64,000 nt of DNA from Eubacterium sp. 1001713B170207_170306_E7. Its GTDB lineage: Bacteria; Bacillota; Clostridia; Eubacteriales; Eubacteriaceae. Below are positions 51,708 through 59,739 of this stretch, piece by piece (the first letter of the stretch is position 1; each line of letters begins with the position of its first letter). The notes under the pieces are model-generated. The model worked only from the letters and a program-made list of their open reading frames with translations, was not told the origin of the DNA and ran no database searches. Made by a program: the position numbers and the translations under genes. The stretch covers positions 930 to 64,929 of the forward strand of contig NZ_JADMVE010000009.1 in NCBI RefSeq assembly GCF_015547515.1. The letters run 5' to 3'.

Positions 51708-52443
51708 ATTTTTTCCTTTCCATATGAACCATAATCTCCTCCAGTGAGAGCGCGGGATCCGCTTCTTTATCTTTTAGATATTGGAAATGGCGGATGAAGG
51801 CATTTTTATCTTCGCTGGCAATAATGGCGCCGTCCTTAATATAAGTGATGTCATCCGCAGATTTTTCCAGGTCTGAGGTGATATGGGTTGAAAAGAGAAT
51901 ACTGCGGTCACCTGTCTGCACCAGCTTTTCAAACAAAACCAGCAGGTCGTCCCTCGATACAGGATCCAGACCACTGGTCGGCTCATCAAAGATCAAAAGT
52001 CTGGCATGGTGGGACAGGGCCAGAGCGATGAGGTATTTAACCCGCATGCCCGCGGACAGCTGATCAACGGTTTTATTTTCGTCAAGCTCAAAGAGCGTTA
52101 AGGCCTGCTGATACTTTTCATCATCCCACTTTTCATAAAACCGGCTGGTCACCTTAGTGATGGTTCTTAGCTTCTTTTTGGGATAATAATCAATCCCTCC
52201 CAGCACTACCCCGATATTCTGCTTGCACCAGGCCTCATTTTGACAAAAGTTTTTTCCCAGCATCTCAATGGTTCCGCTGTTGGGGTGAACCATATTGAGC
52301 ATGGATTTGAGCGTCGTACTTTTTCCCGCCCCGTTTTTTCCAATAAAGCCCATAATACTTCCCTGCTTTACGTCAAAGGAAACATTTTTCAGCTCAAAAG
52401 CCGGGTATTTTTTGTTCAGATTTTTTACAGATAACAGATTCAT
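51685..52443 (-). CDS. ABC transporter ATP-binding protein (YtrB-like)
   Basis: The 252-residue ATPase has Walker A GKNGAGKST, a Q-loop near GVVLGGIDYYPKK, the signature QLSAGMRVKY (variant of LSGGQ), Walker B LLIFDEPTSGLD and the H-switch STHIT. It pairs with the overlapping permease gene and starts directly after the regulator gene, so the three form one regulated exporter operon. Confidence 0.94.
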   Translation of the reverse strand: MNLLSVKNLNKKYPAFELKNVSFDVKQGSIMGFIGKNGAGKSTTLKSMLNMVHPNSGTIEMLGKNFCQNEAWCKQNIGVVLGGIDYYPKKKLRTITKVTSRFYEKWDDEKYQQALTLFELDENKTVDQLSAGMRVKYLIALALSHHARLLIFDEPTSGLDPVSRDDLLVLFEKLVQTGDRSILFSTHITSDLEKSADDITYIKDGAIIASEDKNAFIRHFQYLKDKEADPALSLEEIMVHMERKKYDESITL

Positions 52444-52896
52444 CTATTCCTCGCCCCTTTTCACCGCGTCCATGATCTGGGCGGCAAGTTCCATAAAGAC
52501 ATCTTCCTTTACAATGGCAATGCCTGCCCTTTCGGGGTCTTCGTCACCGAGAACCATGAGCCGGTCGCCAGGTTTTATATCAAAAATTTCGCGCGCCTTT
52601 TTGGGGATAACAATCTGCCCGCGTTCTCCTACGCTTACACAGCCAAACATATGCTTATCCTTTGGCGGAATCGCCAAGCCATCCTTTTCTTTTTCATTAT
52701 AATTTACCAGGTCATCCAGACTCACATTGTACAGCTCAGCCAGAGCGTTACAGTTGATAATATCCGGCGTACTTTCGCCGCTTTCCCATTTTGCCACGGC
52801 CTGACGGCTGACGCCGATTCCAGACGCGACTTCCTCCTGGGTATACTGGTTCATTTTCCGGAGTGCTGTCAGATTCATACTTAACTGATTTTTCAT
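52444..52896 (-). CDS. HTH (XRE) regulator fused to an AbrB-like domain
   Basis: The 150-residue protein combines an N-terminal XRE helix-turn-helix (TQEEVASGIGVSRQAVAKWESGES, residues 18-41) with a C-terminal SpoVT/AbrB swapped-hairpin-like domain (SVGERGQIVIPKKAREIFDIKPGDRL, about residues 88-115). It abuts the ABC ATPase gene and probably controls it. AGGAGG lies 10 nt before the ATG. The two-domain combination is less common than either half alone. Confidence 0.9.
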   Translation of the reverse strand: MKNQLSMNLTALRKMNQYTQEEVASGIGVSRQAVAKWESGESTPDIINCNALAELYNVSLDDLVNYNEKEKDGLAIPPKDKHMFGCVSVGERGQIVIPKKAREIFDIKPGDRLMVLGDEDPERAGIAIVKEDVFMELAAQIMDAVKRGEE

Positions 52897-52919
52897 ATTT
52901 TACATACCTCCTGATACTC

Positions 52920-52947
52920 ATTTTAACAGAATCCTTCGGATTGTCCA
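52920..52947 (-). promoter_or_regulatory. Promoter of the HTH-ABC operon
   Basis: TGGACA (-35, 52942-52947), a 16-bp spacer and TAAAAT (-10, 52920-52925), reading left. The spacer contains the palindrome ATCCGAAGGAT. Confidence 0.65.
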
Positions 52948-52987
52948 CCAACCGACATTAACAAAATATGTTTGCTTTGGTTGCATT

Positions 52988-53012
52988 AAAAAAAGATGCC
53001 CGGAGGCATCCT
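52988..53012 (-). terminator. Terminator of the MarR-MATE unit
   Basis: AAAGGATGCC-TCCG-GGCATCTTT on the minus strand, followed by TTTT, directly at the MATE stop codon. Confidence 0.88.
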
Positions 53013-54371
53013 TTAAGCTTCTACCTGTTTTTTGCTGATGACGGCTTTAGTTTCCCACTTTTTACTGCGGTAACGGATATAATTGACCACCAGGCCAACA
53101 CCCCATCCCATGGGGATGGACCACCAGATCGCGCTGGAGCCAATCATACCTGCCAGAATATAGGCTGCCGCGATACGGACAACAAAGTTTGACAGCGAGC
53201 CCATCATAAAGGCTGTGGCGTCTCCCGCGCCGCGCAGCACGCTGCCAGCCGAGAACATCAGCCCCATGACCACATAAAATACCGAAACGATGCGGATATA
53301 CTCCACGCCGACCTGGATCACCCCCGCGTCTGCCACAGAATCTACAAACGCGCCAATAAAGGCATCCCCGAATAAAAAGATCAGGCCAGAGATCGCGAGG
53401 CACATGATCACGACGATCAGAATCGTTACTTTAAAGCCTTCATAAACCCGTTCTGTGCGGCCGGCGCCAATGTTCTGCGCCGTAAAGGTCGATAAGGACA
53501 TGGTCGTGCTGAGCAGTGGCTGGATCGCGATGGAGTCGATCTTGGTCGCTGCGGTATACCCCGCGATAAATACCGATCCAAAGCTGTTGACCAGCCCCTG
53601 AATCGCCATCATCGAGAAGGATACAATACACTGCTGTACCGTTGAAGGGATCGCATAGGCCAGCAGGTCTTTCAGCATTTTAAAATCGAAAACACAGTCT
53701 TCTTTTTGAAGCTTGAGCACCGGCACCTTAAAATAAACATAAATCAGACAGGTAACTGCCGATACACCCTGTGCGATCAGCGTGGCCCAGGCCACGCCGG
53801 CCACACCCATGTTAAAATAAATCACAAACAATAAATCCAGTACAATATTTAAAAGAGCCGCGACAATCAAAAAATACAGGGGCGTTTTTGAATCCCCCAC
53901 AGCACGGCATATCGCGGCCAGGCCGTTGTAGGTAAACAGAAAAATGCAGCCCATATAATAGATATTTATATAGGTGGATGCCCCCTCATAAATGTTGGCC
54001 GGCGTCTGGATTAAATGCAGAAGCCAGTCCGAGATGGCAAGCCCCAGCACACAGACCACAGCCCCGACAGCCAGGATGAAAACCATGCTGGTGAATACCG
54101 CCCGGCGCATGTTTTTCTTGTCTCCCGCGCCGAAATACTGGGAAATAAGTACTGAGCAGCCCATGCTCAATCCCATGGCGATCGCGACCAGCAAAAATAC
54201 CATCGCCGCTGTCGAGCCGACCGCCGCCAGCGCATCTGCGCCCACATAATTCCCAACGATAACGGTATCCACAATATTGTAAAGCTGCTGAAAAATGTTG
54301 CCGAGCAGCATGGGCAGCATAAAGATCATTAGAATTTTTGCCGGCTTTCCCTGGGTCATATCATTAACCAT
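53013..54371 (-). CDS. MATE family efflux protein with MarR neighbour
   Basis: The 452-residue, 12-helix protein begins GKPAKILMIFMLPMLLGNIFQQLYNIVDTVIVG, the DinF/NorM-like MATE signature; the second half starts near LLAYAIPSTVQQC. It lies 46 bp after a MarR-type regulator, in the same direction, so MarR derepression probably drives it. The substrate is unknown. Sequence differs clearly from the other two MATE proteins here, so it is not a recent duplicate. Confidence 0.93.
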   Translation of the reverse strand: MVNDMTQGKPAKILMIFMLPMLLGNIFQQLYNIVDTVIVGNYVGADALAAVGSTAAMVFLLVAIAMGLSMGCSVLISQYFGAGDKKNMRRAVFTSMVFILAVGAVVCVLGLAISDWLLHLIQTPANIYEGASTYINIYYMGCIFLFTYNGLAAICRAVGDSKTPLYFLIVAALLNIVLDLLFVIYFNMGVAGVAWATLIAQGVSAVTCLIYVYFKVPVLKLQKEDCVFDFKMLKDLLAYAIPSTVQQCIVSFSMMAIQGLVNSFGSVFIAGYTAATKIDSIAIQPLLSTTMSLSTFTAQNIGAGRTERVYEGFKVTILIVVIMCLAISGLIFLFGDAFIGAFVDSVADAGVIQVGVEYIRIVSVFYVVMGLMFSAGSVLRGAGDATAFMMGSLSNFVVRIAAAYILAGMIGSSAIWWSIPMGWGVGLVVNYIRYRSKKWETKAVISKKQVEA

Positions 54372-54417
54372 AAATTTTCACTCTCCTCCAAGGTTCATAT
54401 TTTCAGGACGGTCCGCC

Positions 54418-54846
54418 TCAACCTTCGCTTTCCTGATTAAGCTTCCAAACTTTTACCGCGATTCTCTCTGACAGCTCAGCAAACAGGGCTCTTTCCTCCT
54501 CTGTAAACTCTGCCATCACCTCTTCTTCCAGCTGCCGCCGGCTTTCCTTAATCGCCACCGCTGCTCTGGTACCGGCCTCGGTCAGGTAAACACACTTTTC
54601 GCGCTTGCTTTCACAGCTGGTTTCCCGTTTAATAAATCCCATTTCCTCCAGTACAGACAGGGTTTTGGCCACCGTGGCTTTATTAAACTGAAAAAAACGT
54701 ACAATGGCATGCTGGTTGACACCATCCTTGCGCTTTAAATACAAAAGAATAGACTGCTCTGTATTATTGAGCCGCAGACCGCTCAGGCGTTTTTGAAATA
54801 AAATGGCGCTGTGGCGGTAAATGATTGAGATATTTTTAAAAAACAT
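54418..54846 (-). CDS. MarR family transcriptional regulator
   Basis: The ATG at 54846 is used because GGAGG lies 5 nt upstream; an ATG four codons earlier overlaps that RBS. The 142-residue protein has the MarR winged helix: LNNTEQSILLYLKRKDGVNQHAIVRFFQFNKATVAKTLSVLEEMGFIKR, then a wing with REKCVYLTEAG and C-terminal dimer helices. Two TAAACAGTTT-type palindromes follow its promoter, indicating autorepression. Confidence 0.92.
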   Translation of the reverse strand: MFFKNISIIYRHSAILFQKRLSGLRLNNTEQSILLYLKRKDGVNQHAIVRFFQFNKATVAKTLSVLEEMGFIKRETSCESKREKCVYLTEAGTRAAVAIKESRRQLEEEVMAEFTEEERALFAELSERIAVKVWKLNQESEG

Positions 54847-54870
54847 CGTTTCCTCCATATCGTTTGGCCG

Positions 54871-54896
54871 TAAACAGTTTCTTTTTAAACAGTTTA
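54871..54896. promoter_or_regulatory. Paired MarR operator candidates TAAAC-A-GTTTA
   Basis: A perfect TAAACAGTTTA palindrome (54886-54896) and a near-perfect copy (54871-54881), 15 bp apart. They lie just downstream of the marR -10, the expected place for MarR autorepression. Confidence 0.65.
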
Positions 54897-54906
54897 CGTA
54901 TAAACT

Positions 54907-54935
54907 ATTTTAAATTGAACTTTCTATTTTGTCAA
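54907..54935 (-). promoter_or_regulatory. Sigma-A promoter of marR-MATE
   Basis: TTGACA (-35, 54930-54935), a 17-bp spacer and TAAAAT (-10, 54907-54912), reading left. Confidence 0.85.
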
Positions 54936-54936
54936 T

Positions 54937-54965
54937 AAAAAAAACAGGCAATTTGCCTGTTTTTC
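54937..54965. terminator. Terminator of the ArsD-like/lipoprotein unit
   Basis: AAAACAGGCAAATTGCCTGTTTT, a 10-bp-arm stem with U-runs on both strands. Confidence 0.88.
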
Positions 54966-54970
54966 GTTTT

Positions 54971-55456
54971 CTAATTTTGACTGCCCAGCAGATTTTTAAG
55001 CTCAGGTATGTATGACTGAAGTGAAGCAGCCGTACTCTTTATCTGTTCGTTGGCCGAGGACAGCGCGTCATAATCCTTGTTCTCGATGCCGGTTTTATAG
55101 GCTGCTACTGCTGGTTTAAGCTGATTCGCCACGCTGGTCAGCTTGCTGTGAAGATCGGTATAATCCTGAGGCACCTTATCGTAGCTGACAATGGCGTCAC
55201 AGGCCTTGTCAACCTGGTCGAGCTGCTTTTCCATGTCCGACACCCATGATGCGTCTGACAGAGAAGCCTCGGTAAAATCAGAAAGCTTATCCTGAATGCT
55301 CTGTACCGTGCTGGTCATGGAAGTAAACTGTCCGCCCAGAAAACCAAGATACTCAGCCTTTCCCGCTGGTCCGTCCTTGCTGCCGCAGCCGGTAAGGATC
55401 AAGGAGGTTACAAGCACCGCCAGAGTAGACGCAAACAGCCTGTTTTTAACTTTCAT
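54971..55456 (-). CDS. Predicted lipoprotein of unknown function
   Basis: The ATG at 55456 has GGAGGG 4 nt upstream. The 161-residue protein has a signal peptide with lipobox LILTGC (lipidated Cys24) and a mature helical domain of four or so amphipathic helices (SIQDKLSDFTEASL..., SYDKVPQDYTDLHSKLTSVANQLKPAV). No family name is certain. It overlaps the ArsD-like gene by 11 nt, so it is translationally coupled to it. Confidence 0.82.
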   Translation of the reverse strand: MKVKNRLFASTLAVLVTSLILTGCGSKDGPAGKAEYLGFLGGQFTSMTSTVQSIQDKLSDFTEASLSDASWVSDMEKQLDQVDKACDAIVSYDKVPQDYTDLHSKLTSVANQLKPAVAAYKTGIENKDYDALSSANEQIKSTAASLQSYIPELKNLLGSQN

Positions 55457-55808
55457 GACGCCCTCCACAGCCACCGCAGCTGCCACAGCCCTTCCCGGAT
55501 GCTCTGCAGCACGCAGCGATTGTATCTTCTGTTATGCCGAACCAATTGGCAATCTCAGTGTTGGATGGATAGCCCCCCTGCTTTACCAGCACGCCGTCGA
55601 TCAGGGTAATCGGCAAAACCTCCGGTCCTTCCGCATCCAGCAGATTCTCAACCATTTCGTTTTCGGCAAAATCTTTTTTCATTCCAATTATATCATAGCG
55701 CTTCACCGTTTCCCCGGCGTTAACAAGTGCCTGAATCACCGCGTCCATACGCGCGTCTTCATCCGACACGTCGATGGCCGCCGGCTCGAAAAGCTCTAAT
55801 ACTTTCAT
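55446..55808 (-). CDS. ArsD-like protein lacking the N-terminal cysteine pair
   Basis: The ATG at 55808 follows GGAGG. The 120-residue thioredoxin-fold protein aligns with ArsD arsenic metallochaperones: MKVLELFEPA, FAENEMVENLLDAEGPEVLPITLIDGVLVKQGGYPS and ITEDTI. ArsD normally has CC plus a third Cys near residues 12-18 to bind As(III); here that stretch is FEPAAIDVSDED with no Cys. Cysteines appear only in a C-terminal CCRASGKGCGSCGGCGG tail. No arsA, arsB or arsR is adjacent. Function in arsenic handling is therefore doubtful; another metal or redox role is possible. Confidence 0.75.
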   Translation of the reverse strand: MKVLELFEPAAIDVSDEDARMDAVIQALVNAGETVKRYDIIGMKKDFAENEMVENLLDAEGPEVLPITLIDGVLVKQGGYPSNTEIANWFGITEDTIAACCRASGKGCGSCGGCGGRHES

Positions 55809-55896
55809 TCGAATCCTCCCATTATATGATACTTCCATTGTAACACTGAAATCTTAATAAATTCAGTTAAAAGTAAATATATAAATGTGAAGACTG

Positions 55897-55935
55897 CAAA
55901 AAAACAGCCCTGCTATCATTAGCAGGGCTGTTTTA
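55897..55935. terminator. Terminator of the MBL hydrolase gene
   Basis: AAACAGCCCTGCTAATGATAGCAGGGCTGTTT on the minus strand with U-runs on both sides. Confidence 0.92.
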
Positions 55936-55941
55936 ATTCCT

Positions 55942-56622
55942 TTAAAGCAGTGCTCCCAGAATATCCTCTCTGCCCGCCACACTGCCATGCCCCGGCAAAA
56001 ACTGCTGACAGTTTGTTTCAAGCAGCTTCTGTAAGGAATTTCTCAGCTGCGCCTCATCGTTGGCAAAGGGCGGATAGACCTGCCCGTTCCGATGGATAAT
56101 CGCGTCGCCTACCAACGCAATATCCTCATTCAAAATCAGGCTCATGGATCCTTTTGTGTGGCCCGGTGTGTGCAGCACACGCATTCCCGGCGCAATGTAC
56201 TGCCCATTTTCAACCGCCATCACATTTCTGCAGGGCTCAAAGCAGGTCCAAAGGCCAAGAGCCCCCGCCGCGCTGACAACTTTTCTGGTAAGAGGAAGGG
56301 TTCCACGCGGCAGCGGGCAGCAGCTGTCCCGAAGGGCTGTCCGTTCATGGGCGTGTACGTAGACCAGACAGTTGAATTTCTTCTGCAAACAGGCGGCATT
56401 CCCCACATGGTCGGTATGGACGTGGGTTAAAATAATGCCGTCAAGCCCGCCGATCCCCAGCTTTTTAAGCTGGCGCTCAATGCTCTGTCGCTCCATCGTC
56501 ACACTGGTATCCACCAGATAGACAGCGCTGCCGCATTGAACCACATAACAATTGCATCTTAATGTATTTAAACGCTCAATGGCCATTCCGCCTGAAGTCG
56601 TCCATCTTTTCATTTTTGTCAT
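55942..56622 (-). CDS. Metallo-beta-lactamase-fold hydrolase
   Basis: The 226-residue protein has the MBL zinc motifs: ILTHVHTDHVGN (HxHxDH), His in HTPGHTKGSMSL, Asp in ALVGDAIIH and the terminal His in LPGHGS. This is the usual set for glyoxalase II, lactonase and related thioester hydrolases; the substrate is unknown. The in-frame ATG at 56613 is a plausible alternative start because GGGGTGA is very near the first ATG. It is divergent from the mini Fe-S protein gene. Confidence 0.87.
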   Translation of the reverse strand: MTKMKRWTTSGGMAIERLNTLRCNCYVVQCGSAVYLVDTSVTMERQSIERQLKKLGIGGLDGIILTHVHTDHVGNAACLQKKFNCLVYVHAHERTALRDSCCPLPRGTLPLTRKVVSAAGALGLWTCFEPCRNVMAVENGQYIAPGMRVLHTPGHTKGSMSLILNEDIALVGDAIIHRNGQVYPPFANDEAQLRNSLQKLLETNCQQFLPGHGSVAGREDILGALL

Positions 56623-56660
56623 TCACCCCTTTCTGCAAAACTCAGTCTTTTCATCCTGTC

Positions 56661-56689
56661 TTGACAGGCTGCCCGGGCAGGCGTACAAT
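56661..56689 (+). promoter_or_regulatory. Sigma-A promoter of the mini Fe-S gene with a palindrome in its spacer
   Basis: TTGACA (56661-56666), a 17-bp spacer and TACAAT (56684-56689). The spacer carries the perfect GC-rich palindrome CTGCCCGGGCAG (56669-56680), a probable operator covering the polymerase site. Confidence 0.8.
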
Positions 56690-56720
56690 GAACCCATTCT
56701 GATGACAAGTGAGGATAAAC

Positions 56721-56915
56721 ATGGAACCCATCTACGCTACCGATATTTATGAATATCTGCCCCACAGCAACTGCAAGCGCTGCGGTGAGGATAACTGCAT
56801 GGCCTTTGCCGACAAGCTGTCCAAAAACGAAGCCAATCTCAGCAGCTGTGCTCCGCTCCGCCTCCCTGAGCAGGAACAGAAACGAAAAGCCGTCGAGGAA
56901 ATGCTGAAAAAATGA
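56721..56915 (+). CDS. Mini Fe-S domain protein (CdhE/AcsC N-terminal-like 4Fe-4S domain)
   Basis: The ATG at 56721 has GAGG 6 nt upstream; 64 residues. The pattern CKRCGEDNCMAFADKLSKNEANLSSC (C-x2-C-x4-C then a distal C) is the small 4Fe-4S domain found at the N-terminus of the corrinoid Fe-S protein large subunit and in several redox proteins. Here it stands alone with a short charged tail. It may be an electron carrier or cluster donor. It has its own promoter and faces the AOR/MoaD operon. Confidence 0.85.
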   Translation: MEPIYATDIYEYLPHSNCKRCGEDNCMAFADKLSKNEANLSSCAPLRLPEQEQKRKAVEEMLKK

Positions 56916-56944
56916 CGTGACGTTATTTTCTCACGTACATTTTT
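56913..56944 (+). terminator. Weak terminator after the mini Fe-S gene
   Basis: ACGTGA and TCACGT pair across a 10-nt loop, followed by ACATTTTT. The short stem makes this tentative. Confidence 0.5.
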
Positions 56945-56962
56945 CTGCAAAGCCGCCCCGTT

Positions 56963-57211
56963 TCACCCACCTGCACATACCGGAACAAAACTGACAACAT
57001 CGCCGGCTCCCAGCGCTGTGCGCATTCCCCTGTGCAGATTCACATTATCGCCGTTCAGCAGGATCAGGCACCGCCTGGCTTTTGCCGCCGCCTCTTTTCC
57101 GTGGGCGGCTTTTATTTTTGTAAGCACCGCTTTAACATTTTTGGCCTCGATACTTTCCTGCGCTGTACCCGTCGACGCTCTCAGCGCCCCGAAATATTTT
57201 ACTGTGATCAT
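56963..57211 (-). CDS. MoaD/ThiS-like sulfur carrier
   Basis: The 82-residue beta-grasp protein ends in VPVCAGG, the Gly-Gly tail that is adenylated and thiocarboxylated for sulfur transfer. It overlaps the AOR gene by 4 nt. Small MoaD-type proteins are common partners of AOR genes and probably help make the pyranopterin dithiolene of its W/Mo cofactor. Confidence 0.9.
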   Translation of the reverse strand: MITVKYFGALRASTGTAQESIEAKNVKAVLTKIKAAHGKEAAAKARRCLILLNGDNVNLHRGMRTALGAGDVVSFVPVCAGG

Positions 57212-59100
57212 AGGCTTTCAAGCCCCAGACGCCTGAGTGTCGAAGCTTTCGGCACACCGTGTTCATCCCAACCTCTTACTTTATAATACACCGGCAGCAT
57301 GGTTTCCAGATCCACTCTGGTGCTGGCGTCCTCCGGCTCCTGGAGTTCGTCGGTCAAACGTCCCGGCAGACTGTCATCCTCCGCTGTCAGGCCTTCCCGC
57401 AGATTAAACAGGCGCTCAATGGTAAATCCCCGCTCCCCGGCCTGGAGAAACTCACCAGTCGTCATGCGTATGCCTGTGGCAAGCTCAATGGCTTTACAGT
57501 GGGGCATCAGGTACATAGTTTTAACAGGCAGCAGTCCCGGCATCAGCGGCCACATATTTCCAAGGACTCCACGGGCCATAATCATGGCCTTACCCGCTGT
57601 ATGGGTTACCGGACTGACTGGCCCCATATGATATAAAATTGACGGGATCATGGTCTGCATGGTGAACAGGCAAAAGCCTGCCGCCGAACCAGCCTCCATA
57701 CCATTCTGCATAAAAGCTGTGAGCTCCGGCTTACCCTTTGTTCCCTGTGCGCCGACACTCATTACACCCACTGATTCCATCAGCGCAAGATAGCCGCCGT
57801 TCAGATGACAGCCTCCGCGGTTGGAGGTCGCATAACCGAGTCCCATGCCCACCGAACGCCGCGGCTCATAGGACGCCAGCTCCATGCCTTTGGCATTAAT
57901 CGCAAAAGCTTTGCCGCCGTACTTTTCTGCCAGACGGGCGCTGCCCTCAGCCAGCTCACCGCCAACTCCCTGCCGGTAAGCAATTTTCTCAATTATTGCC
58001 ATCAAGTTTCCGGTTTCACCAAAGCGCAGGCCAAAATCGGCCATTCCTTTTTCCTGGAGCTCCATCGCAAAAGCCAGTGTACCTGCCAATGAAATTGTAT
58101 CTATTCCCAGAATATCGGCTTTGTAATTAATCTCATTGATTAACTCCAGATTGCTGTTCTCTATATTTGAGCCAAAAAGCCCGACAGTCTCAAACTCCGG
58201 CCCCTTTACCTCGCGTCCGTCCACCCTCACGCGCCGCTCGCAGCGTATCGGACAGCTCACACAGCCGCTGTTGCGGGTCAGGTATTTATCCGCGAGCGTT
58301 TCTCCGCAGATGTCCTCCGCAGGCTCAAACTGGCCCCTTTTAAAATTGTGTGTCGGCAGCGCATGTGAAGCGTTGGCATTGTTCACCAGACCGGCAGTGC
58401 CATAGTGGGGCAGGCTGTCACCGGTCATGGGATGATTCTGAATAAATTTCACCCACTTTTTCACATAAGCGTCAAAGGCCGGTTTATTGTAAAGCTCTGG
58501 CCGTTTGGTCCCATAAGCCACAATGCCTTTCAAATTCTTGACACCCATTACCGCGCCGCAGCCGCAGCGGCCGGCCACCCGCTCACCCGAAACCGCACAG
58601 GCATAACGAACCTTATTCTCCCCGGCGGGCCCGATAAATACCTTTCCGTAGACCTTCGGGAAGCGTTCCTGGACAGCCTCGGTGTCCAATCCCCACAGGT
58701 CTTTTGCGTCATGAATGGTCACTTCGCCGTCCAAAATTTCCAGATACACGGGTTTTTTTGCCCCGCCAGCCAGAATCAGCCCGTCCACTCCCGCACGCCG
58801 CAGCATCATTCCAAAGGTTCCGCCGCAGTTGGAGGATGCGATTCCCCCGGTCATCACATTTTTAAAGGTCATATTAAACCGGCTGGAGGACGGCGCGCCA
58901 GTATCTGTCATAATCCCCGTGTTAATAATCAGGATATTATCGGTTGATAAAGGCTCCACCCCCTTTGGCAGCAAATCGTAAAGCAGCTTGGCTGCCAGCG
59001 TCTTGCCGCCGAGGTATGCTGCCACAACCCCTTCTTTGATCGGCAACGGGCGTATCTTCCCGGTTGTCAGGTTAATGTGCAAATAATTCAGGGGTTTCAT
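57208..59100 (-). CDS. aor: Aldehyde ferredoxin oxidoreductase family tungsto/molybdoenzyme
   Basis: The ATG at 59100 (MKPLNYLHINLTTGKI) follows GGAGGTGA; 630 residues, close to family size. The N-terminal pterin-binding domain has SSSRFNMTFKN and IASSNCGGTFG. The 4Fe-4S ligands are CVSCPIRC near residue 280 plus the distal Cys in AAGFCLF. It would couple aldehyde/carboxylate conversion, or another 2-electron reaction, to ferredoxin. The 4-nt overlaps with the polyferredoxin gene upstream and MoaD gene downstream make a compact three-gene operon. In an acetogen it could reduce acids to aldehydes, but the substrate is not readable from sequence. Confidence 0.92.
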   Translation of the reverse strand: MKPLNYLHINLTTGKIRPLPIKEGVVAAYLGGKTLAAKLLYDLLPKGVEPLSTDNILIINTGIMTDTGAPSSSRFNMTFKNVMTGGIASSNCGGTFGMMLRRAGVDGLILAGGAKKPVYLEILDGEVTIHDAKDLWGLDTEAVQERFPKVYGKVFIGPAGENKVRYACAVSGERVAGRCGCGAVMGVKNLKGIVAYGTKRPELYNKPAFDAYVKKWVKFIQNHPMTGDSLPHYGTAGLVNNANASHALPTHNFKRGQFEPAEDICGETLADKYLTRNSGCVSCPIRCERRVRVDGREVKGPEFETVGLFGSNIENSNLELINEINYKADILGIDTISLAGTLAFAMELQEKGMADFGLRFGETGNLMAIIEKIAYRQGVGGELAEGSARLAEKYGGKAFAINAKGMELASYEPRRSVGMGLGYATSNRGGCHLNGGYLALMESVGVMSVGAQGTKGKPELTAFMQNGMEAGSAAGFCLFTMQTMIPSILYHMGPVSPVTHTAGKAMIMARGVLGNMWPLMPGLLPVKTMYLMPHCKAIELATGIRMTTGEFLQAGERGFTIERLFNLREGLTAEDDSLPGRLTDELQEPEDASTRVDLETMLPVYYKVRGWDEHGVPKASTLRRLGLESL

Positions 59101-59516
59101 TGAATCACCTCCATATGAATGGCTGAGAGCGGACACAGGCTCTCGCATAGTCCGCAGCCCACGCAGGCCTTTGGCCTGACCAGCTCCGCGTACACCCGGA
59201 TATCCCCTTTAAAGGCTGGCATCGAGATTGCCAGACATCCAAAACGGCAGCCGTCCACACACATGGAGCAGGCGCTGCACGCGGCCGGGTCCACCATTGG
59301 TTTCTTCCATTGATTCTTTGGCACTTTGTCCGCTGTCTCTCCACGATTGTCCAAAATCGCGGCCTGTGGACAGGATTTTCCACAAACGCCGCAGTCAATA
59401 CAGCGCCTATCATTCACTACATGCTGCTTTTTCTTTTCGCCGGTGATGGCCATCACCGGACAGTTTCTCGCGCAAAGCGTACATCCGATACATTTTTCTG
59501 TAATGGTATAGGCCAT
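59097..59516 (-). CDS. Polyferredoxin with four 4Fe-4S motifs, AOR electron partner
   Basis: The 139-residue protein has four CxxCxxC-type sets: CIGCTLCARNCP, CIDCGVCGKSCP, CSACSMCVDGC and CVGCGLCESLCP. The third continues through CRFGC, giving two closely spaced clusters. It overlaps the aor gene by 4 nt and is the likely electron carrier subunit (AorB/HycB-type). GAGGG lies 6 nt before the ATG. Confidence 0.9.
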   Translation of the reverse strand: MAYTITEKCIGCTLCARNCPVMAITGEKKKQHVVNDRRCIDCGVCGKSCPQAAILDNRGETADKVPKNQWKKPMVDPAACSACSMCVDGCRFGCLAISMPAFKGDIRVYAELVRPKACVGCGLCESLCPLSAIHMEVIQ

Positions 59517-59549
59517 CTTTATCCCTCGCTTCCTTCTTTAATTATCTTT

Positions 59550-59558
59550 ATTATAACA
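59550..59558 (-). promoter_or_regulatory. Extended -10 of the ferredoxin-aor-moaD operon
   Basis: TGTTATAAT reading left, about 35 nt before the start codon; no good -35. Confidence 0.55.
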
Positions 59559-59582
59559 GGTTTTCTGTAAATTTGGTGAACA

Positions 59583-59616
59583 AAAAAGACCCTGGCCAAA
59601 AACCAGAGTCTTTTGT
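59583..59616. terminator. Terminator after the EutL-type gene and short-ORF element
   Basis: AAAAGACTCTGG-TTTTTGG-CCAGGGTCTTTT on the minus strand, with U-runs on both sides. Confidence 0.85.
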
Positions 59617-59631
59617 TCTTGCAGATTGTTT

Positions 59632-59739
59632 TTAATTGCGGCACGAAAGTTGCTGTACTCGTTCGCTCAAGGAAAACAGATTCTTCGGAAATCGATTATC
59701 CTTTTCGGATGATTTCCTCAGCATCTGCATTAGACTCAT
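59632..59739 (-). other. 35-codon open frame in an unexplained intergenic element
   Basis: Reading left from the ATG at 59739, a 35-residue frame (MSLMQMLRKSSEKDNRF... ending VQQLSCRN) runs to 59632. AAGGAG is 16 nt upstream, too far for a normal RBS. The segment differs in base texture from its neighbours and lies between the EutL-type stop and a terminator. It may be a dispersed intergenic repeat with a fortuitous frame rather than a gene. Confidence 0.35.
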
